Below are positions 12,111 to 26,130 of a stretch of DNA of 64,000 nt, piece after piece; the first letter of the stretch is position 1, and the number at the start of each line of letters is the position of its first letter. Below the pieces are notes generated by a model. The model did no database searches. It was not told the origin of the DNA and saw only the letters and a program-made list of their open reading frames with translations. Both the position numbers and the translations under genes were made by a program. Where the stretch lies: positions 15,683,001 to 15,747,000 of the forward strand of contig JAMPIT010000434.1 in NCBI GenBank assembly GCA_026261815.1, written 5' to 3'. The stretch is from Monarcha castaneiventris obscurior. Lineage: Eukaryota; Chordata; Aves; Passeriformes; Monarchidae.

Positions 12111-15100
12111 TGTCTCTCAGAATTTTATTCCTGACTAATGATTTTTACACTCTGACAATTGACACTAGAACAGTGTTCTTACTTTCTCTAGATTAAGAGA
12201 AAAATTTTCCTTTCTAACTTTGTTTTTGGTTTGAAAAGGCATTTATTAATAAGCTGACCCAAAGGAAAAATTATTTATAAGGAGAACTGCAGTTACGCCA
12301 AAGCAAACATTGTTTCCAAACATTTAAGAACGCACTCTAGTAAAAGAAGCAAGCCAAGCTGCAACTCTGGGCAGTAACATACCAGGCTGAGGGAATTTCT
12401 AAACAAAAATAATGCCCTGATATTAGAAGCTGAACAAAATTTGAAATAGCTCTGGAATCAAAGATTTGGCATTCTAGCACAGCTCCATCAGTTGCTGATA
12501 CTGACCATCCTAAAAGTACAGGTGATCCCTCTGAAAAATGCTGTGTGTTTCCTTAGATACCCAAATTCATGTACACATTAAGCTCTTTAAAGTCACCCCA
12601 GAGGATGCAGACCTCAAACCAAGGTAAGAGGCTGAGGACGAGCAGGCTGGCACAGCCCTGGGGGGTGACAAATGCTGTCACACAGCTCAGTGTGTTCCTG
12701 TCACACAGAGCCCAGCCTTCCACCCCCAGCCACACAGAGAAAGGCACTGGCTGGGATTCACCAGCTATGACCAGGAAAGATTTCTTTCCAAGGAGTACCA
12801 GCTAGGAATAGCACGAATCCAGGATGTGGATAAAGGATCTGTTCTTAGCTCTGCTGGGATGCCTTTGACATCACCATCAAGTAATTTAGATTTCCTGAAC
12901 CTCAGTTCAAACTGTAAATGTAAATAGTGTTCATTCCTAACTCAAAAAAGATTGCATCAATCCATTACCAAAAAGGGGAAAACAAAAGCTCCTTCTATTG
13001 AAAAACCAGAGTCTATGGGCAAAACATCAAGAAGCTCTCAGATCATTTTTCCCAATTAAGAAGTATTTATATTTCAGTTTGTTTTAAATTAATTCTATTC
13101 TATTTGAGTTTATATAAAGATTTCCCTTTTTTTTGTACCAAACTTTACCACATCTCTCATCTCAATCTTGTGCCTAAACATAAAAGATGTATACAACTTC
13201 TTTTCCTCCCATTTCCTCCATCCCCTTTTCCCAGCTGAAGCCTTTCAAAATGTTTTGCAACTAAAGAAGTTTAACCACTATCCTCAAACACTTGAGGATT
13301 TTCTTCACTGTCTGATGAATTATCTCCTGACAGCAGTCCATTTTCCTAACTGCAGAGACATTACACTTTCAAAGAAGAAAAAGGAAAGAAGGAAAAAAAA
13401 CTACCAAAAAAATCCAGTTACCATTTTTTTCAGTTCTCCTCACTGTATGAAATGGAACACACCTGAGAAGAGATATATTTAAGGAAAAAAATTCAACAGT
13501 GAAAACAAGTTTCTGTTCACTGGGATTTGAATTTCTCTCACATAAAATGCCTCCAACTTCACATCAAATGTTTTCTTCAAAGTATTTAATTTTTGTTTCT
13601 TTGATTAGCCACTTGAGGGGAAAAAAAATAGCAACAACACATCCAAGAGCAACTTACTGCAGCCCTTCAAACTTCAGAAAAGCATTCATCCAGTTCTGGA
13701 CAGCAGCAGAAGCCAGCCAAGAAAGCTGCAGGGCTTGCATCCAGCCGAGTGCCTAAGCTCAGTGCCAGCCTTATTCCAGGCATTGCATCACCGTTCAGCC
13801 CACGTTCCACCATGGAAAGACACTGGACACCCACAAGGTCTAAACTAAGAAGGAACTGCAACATCTGCACTAGCTCTTTCCTATAAATAATTTTAAAGCC
13901 TTTTTTTCCATCTCTTATGATGTGTTAACTTGTGCATTTGCAAAACCAGGTGTAATTCTGTTTTGTACATGTGGTATGGCTACCACTAAGGAGGGTTTGG
14001 GGGATTCACATAAACCAAGTCCCAGACGTTTTTAACCTTATGATTTGCATTGATGTCTTATTTGTCAGGTCTAATTATCAATCAAATTGACTGAATTAAG
14101 TCAACCACTCTGCAGAACACCTATTTATGCACATGATCAACAATGGAGCCAGGGTACAAACCTGAAGAGGTTCCCAATGCTCTTCAGTGGCAGGTCTCTT
14201 CATGGAAGACACAACCTGGCCACAGCCCCATCTCCTGAGCAAACACAGCCTGTGTAAGTCCCTCAGTCTCTCTGCAGGACTTGTGTGAATAAGTAACATT
14301 TGCTGCATGAAAACAAAACCCCTAATCACCAAACCCTTGAAGAACAGCACCCTGTGGAATAGATTACAATATTTTAGCACGTTTGTTGCATTTGGTGTTT
14401 CCACCAGACCTCCTTTAACAGTGATACAAACTGCACTTTGGGTACTCATTACACCACACTGGAGAGAAGAGGGATCCTGTAAATATGCATTAAACTGGGG
14501 TTACATTTTCCTTCCCTGCACACTGTGTCTGAGCTGAGGCACAAACTTGTGTCCTTGAGAGCAGGAGTATGAGCATATTCCTGGCATGCTGCCACTCTCC
14601 ATGAATTATATCCTTTTTACAGATGTTTCTTATACTATTGGGAGCAAATTGCTCATCCACATGCACAAAGACATACCTGGATAGACATAAGGTACTGTGA
14701 AAAAAAAATTATGTCTATATTCAGTGAAAAGTGGGTCTAAACAAACTCAGTTTGGAGAGTACTAAGTGTGGACAGCTCTCAACTGCAATTTTCTTTATTT
14801 TATTTGTATAGCAAGCCCTTTTAGCTTTGCTCTCACAAGAGCAAGAAATTAAAGGATTGAAATACATTCCATATTCTTATTTATATGTGTTATTCATGTT
14901 TTGCAGCAACTAATGGATTTTCTAATTTGTAAGGTTTCTTAGGCAATCAAGAGTAACACGGAAACAACAATGAATGGGCAATGAGCACACTTGCTGTATT
15001 TGATTTAATGCGTTTGGCCAGGGTGAACTTATTTGTGTTTGTTTCCTTCAACCATATGTTAGTAAAGTTTCATTAAAATGAAAAGAGTCACACATATTCC

Positions 15101-18100
15101 TGCAAAGCATCCTGCACATTCTTCAGCAGCTTTCAGGCCAGTTAATTTCATGTTTTGAAGGACCAAACAAGCTTCAACAGAAGCTTTAAAACTTATTTGA
15201 ATTTTAACATTCACACCGACTTATGTTACTGATCATGAGTGCTGAGAACTGGTTAAGACTGGTCCATAAATATAACACTTAAAAAGTAAAAATAGAGCTA
15301 CGCACAGTAAAGAATTCTTGTTAGAGTCACAACAAAGATTTCCCCTCACCACTTCGATATTGCTTACCCTTTTCCTCCCTTTCTTTACGGTCTGTGGATG
15401 TAATCAGAGGAAGTGAGAATGCACTGCAGAAGGCATGCAACACTACAGGCCACATGTAAAAACGAATAAAGGACCATTACTTCATAAACATTCCAGGAGC
15501 TCTCAGAATTTCTGGCAGTACCAGCAGATTTTAGGCGACTATGAGCACAACGTGGTCCCAGACAATTGCTTAACGACCACCTGCTTAATGCAGGGCATAA
15601 GCTCAGTCTCAGATACACATCAGAGTTTCAGTCTTAATTCCAAAATGAAGTTACTCACCCTCTGCCTCCGATCAAGGCCTCAAAGTTCTCACAAAAGAAA
15701 TCTCTTTTTGGCCATGCAGACTGTATCCATGCAAACATTCCCTTCTAGATATTAAGCGGCTCCCCCTGAGCCGAGTATGTTTTCCTCCCTGCCCACCCCT
15801 TCCTGCGGGTCAGACAGACGCTGGCTCCAGAGGGGCTGGCACGCTGCTGTTCAGCAGCGCCTGACTCCAGGCTGCCTCCAGAGCCACACCTGCCAAGCAA
15901 ACCCAAGGAGCCTCCCACCAGGTGTATCCCATAAAAGTGAGAACACATTAGTGCCATCTCCTTTCTTTCCCCATATCACCATCTCTAAACAGAGACTGTT
16001 CCAAGTCATTGCGCTGCTTAAGTGGATGGCTTCAGGCCAGAGAAAAGTTAGTAAAGAAAAAATTAAAATGGGTGGGAAGAATAGAGGAAAAAGTCTTTTA
16101 TAAACCTCCTAGAATTTGTTTTGAATGCTAATTAAGACCAACTTACTCTTCTGAATGCCTGTGAGGTCACACCCCCACAGCAATTTTCACAAATGCTGAC
16201 AATTACTTGCAAATGCAGTCAGCAGCCCCTTGAGTACCTGAGCATCAGGTGTCAGTCCTTATCTTTGGGACACCAACAACACAGCAGGAACCTGCACAGA
16301 ACTTTTCCGTGGTATTGGAACAGGTTTTTAAACGAGTGAAAATCACCTCAGTTTTTATAATCTACAGCATCCCTATGGTCATTCCTTATTGTCCTGATTT
16401 ATTCCTCTAAATCAGGCATCATCTTCCACGGATTTATTTCTGCAGCTCTAGGATTGTTAATTTGCCCTGCAGCACGTGCTGTATCGGGTAATGTAACAGC
16501 CAAAATGGACAAAGAAACGCTTCTGGGGATACTCTATTTCAGACTTCAGCAGGAACACACTGGTTTTAATGATGCATCTATTCCCGAGCCTCTCCCCTCA
16601 GGACTTTCTAATAAGTGGGTGATACCACATGACTGTCATCATCTTCAAATGGAAGTCATTATGCTGAAACCAATAAGCCACAAGGAGCAAATACTGATAC
16701 TTTTAAGATTATTAATGGAATCGAGGCCTGAAAATTGCAAGAGTCAGACAGACACTTGTAGGAATGATGTAATCCAAATTAACAGCAACAGGTTTATATA
16801 ACTATATCTGAAGATAGCAAATGTCACTCATGAAGGAAAACGTTGTCAGAATAAAATTTTTAAAAGTAATGGGAATAAATTAAGGTATAAAAACTGCCTG
16901 GAGGTTGGCACTTCACCTATTCCCCCATCTTCTGTCTACACCATACAGTGCAAGTCAGCTGAGCAGAGACTGAGTTAATAAGACCTCTTCATGCAGTTCT
17001 GTGCTTTCAAATGATGTTTATTTGGCTATATTCTACAGGTCTTAAGAAATTATGTTTTTATAAGCCGCCACACCCTGCCCCCCCAAGTGTTCTTATTCTC
17101 CTCATAAGACTACTAAACTCTAACCACTTAATGTGACCAATTGATCACAAGGGAGCTAAAATGCATGCAGCATTACTCAAGAGCTGTAACCAGAATTAAG
17201 GGGTTAATCCACAAGAAAAACAGTAACAAACTCCATTACAATCTATACATTGGGAGTCTGCAGCATTTTTAAAACAATGCCACAGATATGAAGCAATTGT
17301 CGTACTTGGAGAGTTGTCAACTTCACTCTGTTTTCAGTGCACAACAGTGGCACGTGCTTTGGGTTTCACAGCCTCACAGCAGCCTTACTGTCACATTTGG
17401 TTTAAACTGCTCTACAGAACTTGGAAGTCTTGTTTTGGAAAGTACCTCAAAGCCTAAACGCATGACTCTGAATGAGGCTGCAGGTGCCAATCTGATGGAT
17501 ATGCAGACAGAATAGTTCATGATTGTAAATAAAAGCCAAAGTGGGATTTGAGGAAAGCAATTGAGACCCTAATTCCTAATGAAATTGAATGAGTTTTAGT
17601 GCATTTAGGAACCCAGTGCCTTTCTTGAAGCATAGCAGCATTTTAAGGCATAGCCACACCTCTAAGTCTGGGTTGAAAACACAGATTTGGGAAACACTGA
17701 CATGTTTTCATAAGGAACAGCCTGATCTTCCACACACTGTAAATAACACTGTGTGGTCTGGGTGTATACACACATACACACAGCACATTGGCTACACGTG
17801 ACAGAAGCTGCTAAGGCATTTCATGAAACTTGACTGTCCCCATCAATCCCTCATCTTCCTGCAACAGAGTCCCAGGATAATTTGGCAGATGCTCTCCCTC
17901 ACTCTTCCCAAGAGCTGCAGCTTTATATCCCTGCAAGCCCTGCTGAGGTGCTTGTAGGCACAGACACAAAAAGTGCCATTGAATTGATCCCAGATTTCTG
18001 CTGACTACCCTGATCCACTTGAATACTCCTTTGGCTGGGTGGCTCTCGTGTTCCTGCTGGTGCCTCACCCTCAGGAGCCTTTCTGGTCAATGAAGTCTTC

Positions 18101-18360
18101 ACAGTCTCTGGAAGGACTTTTGCCCATTCTAAGCTGTAGCTTCTTAATCTCTCCTGTGAAGCAGCTACGTCAAATAAATATGTTTTACAAACAGTGGTGT
18201 TCATTTGATGCTGAGGTACCACAGCCACTCTAAACTCCAGTCAACCTTTATAATGCCTTCTCTTTTTTTTTTCATGGCAGCATTGCACATCCTTGTGTAG
18301 CTACTGTGAATATTCAAATACTGTAATTGGAAATGATTTACTTTGTTTTGAATTAACTAA

Positions 18361-18760
18361 AATTCCATTGTTAAGCACAAATACTGCTTCACTAAATCAT
18401 CAAGCTTTTAATAGGTCCACATGAGCAGGTTACCGAGCGTGTTAGGATTTATAATGCTCCTGGGGAGCTGACCACTGTATTATGCTTCCTGCTGCTAGGT
18501 AATATGCATGACACATTTCTGGACACTAATTCATTTATTTAATAGTAACAGTATGCAAAAACAGAGTTCAAAATGAGGCTGACAAAGAAGGTATAAAAGT
18601 TTTATTAATCCATAGCTAATCAAAGGCCAGAGGAAAGCATATAATGGTGGCATTTACAGACCATATCGAATGTGAATAAATTAAATTTTTGTTTCCTAAA
18701 ATCTTACTAATAGAATGTATTCAGCTTGAAACATTTATACTTTTAATTACAGTGGCAGCC
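18361..18760. promoter_or_regulatory. Candidate conserved non-coding element
   Basis: A unique, AT-rich block containing ATATGCATGAC, ATTTATTTAATAG, TATGCAAAAAC, GCTAATCAAAGG (TCF-like) and TTTATTAATCC words. It has no coding sense and no repeat similarity that I recognise. The call is inference from texture only. Confidence 0.3.
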
Positions 18761-21700
18761 AATTTAGAGTAGGTATCTGGTTGTACTGCACTTAAAACTT
18801 TGCATCAAGGATCTCCACAAATCCCCTCATCAGCTATTCTTCGAATCCGATTTGTTACTGTGTGCACTGTGTCCATGCTCAGAAATAATAACATTATTTA
18901 CTTTCTCATTTAATTATACAGTGACAGATTACTTGTAGGGGGAAAGGTCACTAAGGGAAAGTATTGTCTTCCTGTGAGAGAAATCCCCCTGAAAGACTCA
19001 GTATCATGTACGTACAATACAACATTGCAGATCTAGCCCTCAAATGTTTGTATACAGGAATAAATCGATAGAACTACTCATATGGAAACAGCCATTGCTT
19101 CAGGCAAAAGTTTTCATAGGATCATAACCTCATTTCCAGCAAGTTATCAAGCACTCAAATTACACTGCAGATTGTTTGGAAAAAAAAAAATCTAATAGTT
19201 ACTAATAAACATAAATAATGGATGACTCACAAAGATAAAAAAATAAAAAGGAAATAAATAGAAAAATGAGAGCATACTAATTTGATCTGTGCTCTGAAAT
19301 ATCCTTAAAATTTTAATTACTTTGATCCAAACCTTTCAGAAAGCAATCCAGGGAGACAATGATCCAATTAAGAAATGAGGAGGAGCACAATTCTTGTACA
19401 GAATATTTTAGATATCTGGACAAATTTCGATAACACTGTCATTACTTCCTATTCTGCCCCACCACTTGGAGCTGGGAAAATAATACATTGTGCTGGAAAT
19501 ACAAAATTATCCTCTTTAGTTTACTTCAGAAGCAAATGTGAAATTTGCGGTTCCGTGCCACTGATGAGCCCTTGGCCAGCCAAGAACTCCAGCATTTCCC
19601 AAACAATACAGTAATTCTATGCAAATGGAGGTGACTGTCAGCTGCTTAAGTGAAGGCACATCCTTCAGTGCTCTGCTGAATCACAGACGGAGTTTTTGCT
19701 GCACACACAGAACCTTCTTGCAGAGCTGGAAACAGAACTCACAGTCTATTGCCTGCCAGATCAATATTTTAACTGTGGCTCTCCTGTAAGAATGATCTAA
19801 AGCTTTCCCAGAGAAGTAAAACTCTACAGAGTTGTGGCATTTACTGTCATTGTGGCATTAGACTTCAGTGTCTAACAAGGATGACTTTGTAAAAATCTTA
19901 AGTCTCCTCTTAACTGAGGTGTGCTTGCTGCTAACTGAAATTCTGCCTTTATTTCTTGTTTGATTTCTTTTTAAAAATAAATTAATCATTATTTGTGCCA
20001 CCAAATAAGCTCAAGGCTTTTGATAAAAGCTGAAGGCTAGAAGAGGTTATTTTCGTTTTTAATCTTGGAGGCAAAGTAAAACTGGATTAAGATAGCAATC
20101 CTGGTGTTCACAATTTAAACACTATTGACTTGCATTCAGAGTGCAAGGCTGTGACTGAGTAACAGCAGTTGCTGCAGGCAATGCCAGGGAAAGCTCAGCA
20201 GAATTCACAGTGGATTTGTCCAACATCCACGTGCAACAGCAGTGAACATTTGAGAGATCAAGTTATCACTGCCTTAAATCCCCAATCATGTTAGCATACA
20301 CTTCATAAACCAACTGGACAAGCAGACAACATGGAAAACCTAAAGGTTAAGTACACACTATTGACCTCAAGGACGCTGTGTTCTACAGATCATTAAATAT
20401 GTTGTGCTCTCCTCTTTCAGCCAGTCACACTGAAAAGTGCCCTGGGAACATTATTTAATGCTTAGATGTTCTACCTACATTTGTGTGACACAAAATCAAT
20501 ACCTTTCCCCTAACCTCACTTACTTAGATAATTCTCAGCTATTAGCTGCTGTTTAAACCACAATGATCCCAATCCTTTGCACGCCTGTGTATGTGGCCAA
20601 TCCTACATTTTAGTGACAAATCGACACAGATTGGGAGCTCCCCTTTCCTGCATCAGGTACAGCCTTCTCAACACACGGAACAGAGCACAGGTCGGAACAA
20701 GGCACTTCTGTGTTTATTGCTTTGCAGAGGTAACTCTGCTTTTTAGGTGGTGGGGATCCCACTCCCTGAGGACCATGTCAGTACTGCACACTTCCCAACA
20801 GGTCCCTGTCCCTGCTTACTGCACTCCACCACTCCACTCTCTCTCCTGGAATTCTAAACTTAGGCTGAGACTTAAGCCATAGGGTGCTCCTGGCATCCAG
20901 GCTAAGGAGTGCACAGGGGCAAAACACTGATAGCAGTCCTCGGTTTTCTTTGGTAGCTCCTTCTGAGCATTACTTAATGATTAGGACATTTCATTCTTAG
21001 TGCTTCCACCTTAATCTTGTCTTTAACTCTTGACTGAAGACTACATCAGGAATGTGTCCACTGCCTGGATTACCTAATGCCAGGGGTAACATCCCACCAG
21101 CTGTTCTCAGGCTAATTTGGTAGCTCCTCTCTGTGTCATTCTTACCCATTTCTCAGTTTACTCCTTCTGGAAAGCCTGACCCCAATCCCAGCTCTAACCC
21201 TAGCCTAAGATTTATGCAGTGGTACACACTGAGCTCCAGGTTAAGGGCTGCTGAAGGTGAGGGCAGTTCTCACTTCATTTTACCATTTATTTCTGAGCAC
21301 CTCTGTTGCTGTCATCTGTCCCAGCTGTCTGTTTCCTGGAACTGTTTCCTATGGCTCTTTGGGACCACAGCTCTCCTATTGCAGAAGGGAACAGCCCATC
21401 TCAACTGCCAACCTCACAGACACACAGGTAGTGATCGGCAGCTGCCACGTGGGAACCCAGAGCACCACGGACTGGGGCACACCCTCGGGATGCTCACCTA
21501 CTGTTGTTTTTCCCAAATACTACAAGATGCACATGATGAAAGGCTTGGGCTTCCTACTGAAATAAGAAAAACACAGGCACCATGTCTAATCCAGTGATTA
21601 TCCACTGTATAGTCACCATTTATACCATGGCAAACAGCAACTGAACACAGAATTATGGCTGCACATTTCTAGGACAAGCCCAGACAACCAAGGCAGGGGG

Positions 21701-24700
21701 AAATGGCAGCACTGGCTTTAGTGAGTAGTTCATTACATCATGCTGCTGACTAACCAATGGCCTGGAAAGAATAAGGATGTCCAAGTGAGCTTAACACAGG
21801 CTCAGCAAATTACTACATTTAAACATCCAATAACCAAATGCAGGGTATTTCAAATCTCGTTCTGTTCTTGTGGGACTAACTGTACTTTCCTTGAGATGTG
21901 TCACTTTGATGTCTTCAGAGGTTCTAAATACTCAGGGAGATTTTCACTGATATTTTAAAAATAAGTTGAAGCTGCTTATTTCTCAAATCCCTTCAGTTTC
22001 TATCATACAGAAACTTGACAACACTGATGTGATGTCAAAACCAGGAAGACATTGAGATTAGCACTGAAACAACCTTGAGTCAGCACCTGGCTCTGGAGAT
22101 TAACATGTGAAATCAAAAGCTCCCCTTGCAACTCTGGTATGAATAGAATTACCCAAATTCATACTTTCAGATATTTACACTGCTGCTCTTGGAAAACTGC
22201 ACTTCATCTCCTGGTGAAGGCAGGACAGAGGGGGATGAGAAGCAAAGCAAACCTGAACACTATTCAGCATGTGGGAGATACACCCACATTTCCAACTCTT
22301 GAAAACATCTGCACTGTGAATCATTTTTTACCATTCCACTTCTCCCCTGAAAAGTTATGATTTACTTAATGATTTCACTGAATACCTCTGAAAGATGTGT
22401 CACACTTTTAGTCCTGATTTCTGTTGTCATTGTCAACTCTCATTTGTTTGTAGGTGTTCTTCTGTGCACAGTAGGCAGATCTCAAACAGTGATAGTATTA
22501 CACATATGAATGGATTTCAAAGTACAGACCATGTCCTACATCTTAAGGCAGGATTAAGATGTTTAATGAACTTGAGCTTTAGAGTATCCCTGAGTTCCAG
22601 TAACCCAGGTTTGAGCTGGAGTGAGGTTTTTGTTGTAACACTTGGGAAAAACACTAAGGGACAGTATTCTCAGAAGCAGTTTGTCTACAGACTGCTTATC
22701 TGAGGCCTCTTAAGGAGTCTGTGTGTCAGAGCAAGTTTTGTCCCCATCCATGACAGTTCATCACCTTTAGTGCAACATCAATCTTTCATAAATTTATGAA
22801 AAAGCTTCAGTAGAAAAATACCAACCACCCTGACCACAAATCTCTAACCCACAAGCAGAATGTATCCTTTCTTCTTTGTAACCCTCCTGCATTTTGTGTA
22901 TTCCCACTTTTCAGTTTTGTCCTTCCATTCACTCCCTCCTCATTTTCTTTTTTAACTTCTATGTACTGTATTGATTCCTTGTCATTTTTCATGGTCATCC
23001 TTTTTAATATGCTTTGGAAATTTACTCACACTGCTTATCCACTTTTTCACCCTTCACATCAAAATATTTATTTTCTACATTCTTTCTTTTTTTTCTCACT
23101 CAAGTCAAGGGTTTTTTCCTTTGTTCATTTTGTATTCCAAATTCCCTTTTGCAGTCCTTTTCTCGACCTTTCTCCCACCCGACATCAAACAGCATCTTGG
23201 AATTTCATGGGAGTTACAGTTCAGCCATCTCCTGGTCCAACCACAGGCTGCTTTCTGAGCATATGGTCGGGTGTCAGTCACTCCCCACTAACTGGGGGTC
23301 CCAATTTCTCAGAGCTCTGTTATGAGCCAAACAAAACAGAGACTTTGCTACACATTGTGGGAGAAAGTCACATCCAACGAAGCACTGCAAGTGTTGAGGT
23401 CACAGTCACAGCACCACTGTCACACCAAGTCAGTATTTACTACCCTACCCACTTACAGATTAGATCTGAAACCCCACTGCTGGAAAAAACGAAAATATTT
23501 TTCTCTTGTCCATGGAAAATGCCAAAATATTAGAAAGGTTATTACAAAAGTTGCCTTTTCAACCAATTCAACAAATAATCAACAAGGCCAGAACCTATCA
23601 GTGCATAACATTGAAAGTTGTTTCCATCTCAGGAATACCAGAGGATTTAGTAATTGCCTGTAAGGACTGCTTATCTTCCTGCTGTTTTTAAGATTCAACA
23701 AAAAATAAACCCTAAAAGCCACCGAACAGTGGTCTAAGAATGGTTATAAATGACACTCAGTGATCCATGGCCATTTACACAGATATTCTATCAGCATTGA
23801 CAGCAAGATGGTAAGTCATTTTATAGGTCTGCTCAAAAGGATTACACTTCAAATGAACTAAAAGTTTATTATTTTATATTAAAGGTATTCCTTTGCTCAG
23901 CTGCAGTGAACCTCTGCTAGATGTCAGGTATAATTTTATATTTCCAAATGAAAATTGTTCCTTATGGCTACTGACAGATTCCTGCATTTTCTTGGTGTTA
24001 GATACAGTGCTACCAGTTACACTGTCCCAGGTCATGTTTTGTTCTGCAGAACTGTGCAATTGCTTTGCAACAAATAAATCAATCAGTCTATATCTGTTAT
24101 TACGCAGTAAAATCAGTGTCTGTACTTGATCTCCTGTATTTCAGTATCAGATAGCAGGAGTAACCACTGGAGACATGTCACTGAATGCAATTCCCAAATT
24201 ATGAATATTACACTTTAAATGCACTAAAATACATTAAACAAGTCAAATACAGAGGCATTTGTAAAATATTGGTGAAGGCCAAAGACTCATTTGAGGTGTC
24301 AGGTCTGTATACACACAAACAACAGAGGTGTGTCCTTGAAGAGTCCCCTCTTTTTATTTTCTAAGGGACTGATTACTTTGCAGAGTAAGTGCCTCCCCAC
24401 AGGTTCTGTGGGTGCATTTCTAAGGCTTGTGAGAGCACATCCAGAATCCTAAGACTTCCCTCTGTTTGGTAGTGGGTGTCACTGGTAACAGAAGCTTCAA
24501 TCATGAAAATGCCATTTCACTGAATATTTATTTCTCATAGTAGTCATTAACTTTCAAAAGTGCACTGTGTCACACTGCCAAGAAAATGCAGCCTTCCCTC
24601 AGGACTTCGGCATCTAAATAGCGACATGACAAAATGACAAAAGACAAAACAGACAGAGGAAGTCAAGTGCAAAATGCAAGATATAAACACAAGATTTTGA

Positions 24701-25235
24701 GTTGTCTTAAAGGCATTATATTGGTCTGGTTTTCACATCAATTTCTGCTGTTGCTTCTGTCTAGATAAGCATGGTGAGAAGCTGTGACCTTTGATGTTAC
24801 ATCAGTCTATCTGTGGACATTATATTTAAGTACACACTTGTACACACCTGTGTACACATTTATATTCACGCTAGTGCATATGATATTACCAGAGAATCTG
24901 GTAAATGACTTTTCTATCTAGATTGCCTAGTACTTTCAATTTTAGAGGACACTTGTGTCCTCACTTTTGAAAAGTTCTCACACCTCCACTGTGTGTAGAA
25001 GGCCTTTGATAAGCAGCCCTGCAGGTGGTGCAGTGCCCTTTCTTTGTCTCATGAAATCCCATTCAGCTCTGGCAGAGAGATAAAGTGGAGGTCACGGTTT
25101 CCCCTTTCTCGATGCCTCTGCAAAGACAGTTTGGCAGCTTGCCCGAACTCCTGAAGCTCCCTACACGCACTTCCTATCACCACCAAAGGAGCTGCAGCAG
25201 CTGATGCTGCAACTCAATGCACCCACAGGCAGGTA
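18761..25235. other. AT-rich gene desert with a palindrome cluster
   Basis: No gene seen. Open frames of up to 190 codons in pyrimidine-rich DNA at 22961-23533 have no recognisable domain. Three perfect palindromes cluster at 24839-24962 (separate entry). Confidence 0.6.
24839..24962. repeat. Cluster of three perfect short inverted repeats
   Basis: TGTACACA/TGTGTACA with a 2-bp spacer (24839-24856), TTACCAGA/TCTGGTAA with a 3-bp spacer (24886-24904) and GAGGACAC/GTGTCCTC with a 2-bp spacer (24945-24962) all lie within 124 bp. All arms are exact. They could be dyad binding sites or remnants of a hairpin-bearing element. Confidence 0.9.
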
Positions 25236-25301
25236 GAAAACACCACTCCCTACTCAGCACAGGGACTTAAGGCATCAGACTTCTGGAAAACACCACTCCC
25301 T
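25236..25301. repeat. Direct repeat of 16 bp, 50 bp apart
   Basis: GAAAACACCACTCCCT occurs exactly at 25236-25251 and 25286-25301. It is probably a local duplication with diverged intervening sequence. Confidence 0.9.
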
Positions 25302-25929
25302 TATTTGAGGCAGCAGGATCCTCAGCTTGTTTGGGGAGAGGGAGGAAGATAAGCAGAGAAACTCCTGGTCCCACCAATTCACCTCCCCAAGCATCCTCAC
25401 TCTTCCACTTTAGCTCACTCCTCTTTGCCATCTCTACATTCTCTTTTCTCCCTTCTCTGGGCTCAGCTACCCACCGGAGGAAGGGTTTGCTGTGTCTCAG
25501 TTACAGTCTCTTAGTGAGGGCACCAAAGGCAGGTGAATTTCTGTTCAGCCCCATGCCCCTTGCACTCTCTGGAAAATGACCAAGATTACCAGATTGCTTC
25601 CAGATTTCTTGTGCAGGCATTTCCAGCTAGGCTGCCAGTTCCAGAAAGCAAAGAAAAATGAAAATGCCACCTTGGGGAAGTCAAACAGAAAGTGATGACA
25701 TAGGTAAGAAAACCCAGAGGCACACCACTGCTAGCTGGGTGTCCTTGGAGAACACCTCTGCCCAGCACCTGCAGGTCAGGGCTGGAGTCCTCGGTTCTGT
25801 GTTCCTTTGCCACAAACATCTGTGAAACTCCGACACAGTAATAACAATAAAGTTTCTCCTTCTATTGTGCTGTCTGGTTCACAGAGAATGTAAAAGACAA
25901 TGATTGTTTTGCTAGTCTGAAAACTCAAG

Positions 25930-26130
25930 GTGTGCAGATCTATACAATAAATTTAAAAGAATTGCTACTGTCCAAATTAATATCAATTTAGTTTCACATG
26001 ATTTTACTTTTTATTGTGGCTTATTTACTTGCATTTTAATTGGGAAATCTTTTAAAGCAACTTAATTGCTAAGTTAAGCCCAGAAAAGCTGCTTCGACAT
26101 CTTTAATTCGGCCCCTTGTGGCTATTCACC
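25930..26130. promoter_or_regulatory. Candidate conserved non-coding element
   Basis: AAATTAATATCAATTTAG, TTTTATTGTGGCTTATTTACTTG (two forkhead- or HOX-like cores), TTTTAATTGGG and CTTAATTGC lie close together in unique AT-rich DNA. The assignment is from word content only. Confidence 0.28.

Larger units (their letters stand above)
10351..18360. other. AT-rich gene desert
   Basis: No coding gene is supported. Notable points are a ZNF143-type site (11487-11506) and an enhancer-like block (11700-12110), listed separately. A perfect 8-bp inverted repeat with a two-base spacer lies at 15842-15859. The rest shows nothing distinctive. Confidence 0.6.

Noticed and set aside
21133..21597. A 154-codon plus-strand open frame
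   Set aside because: No recognisable motif, a second frame is open in the same place, and no supporting promoter or poly(A) context is visible.
23203..23223. A second, reversed ZNF143-like word
   Set aside because: Only the TGGGAGTTACAGTT part resembles the consensus; the other half is degenerate.
22961..23533. A 190-codon plus-strand open frame
   Set aside because: It lies in a pyrimidine-rich stretch giving Phe/Ser/Leu-rich peptide, and overlapping frames are also open. No domain is visible.
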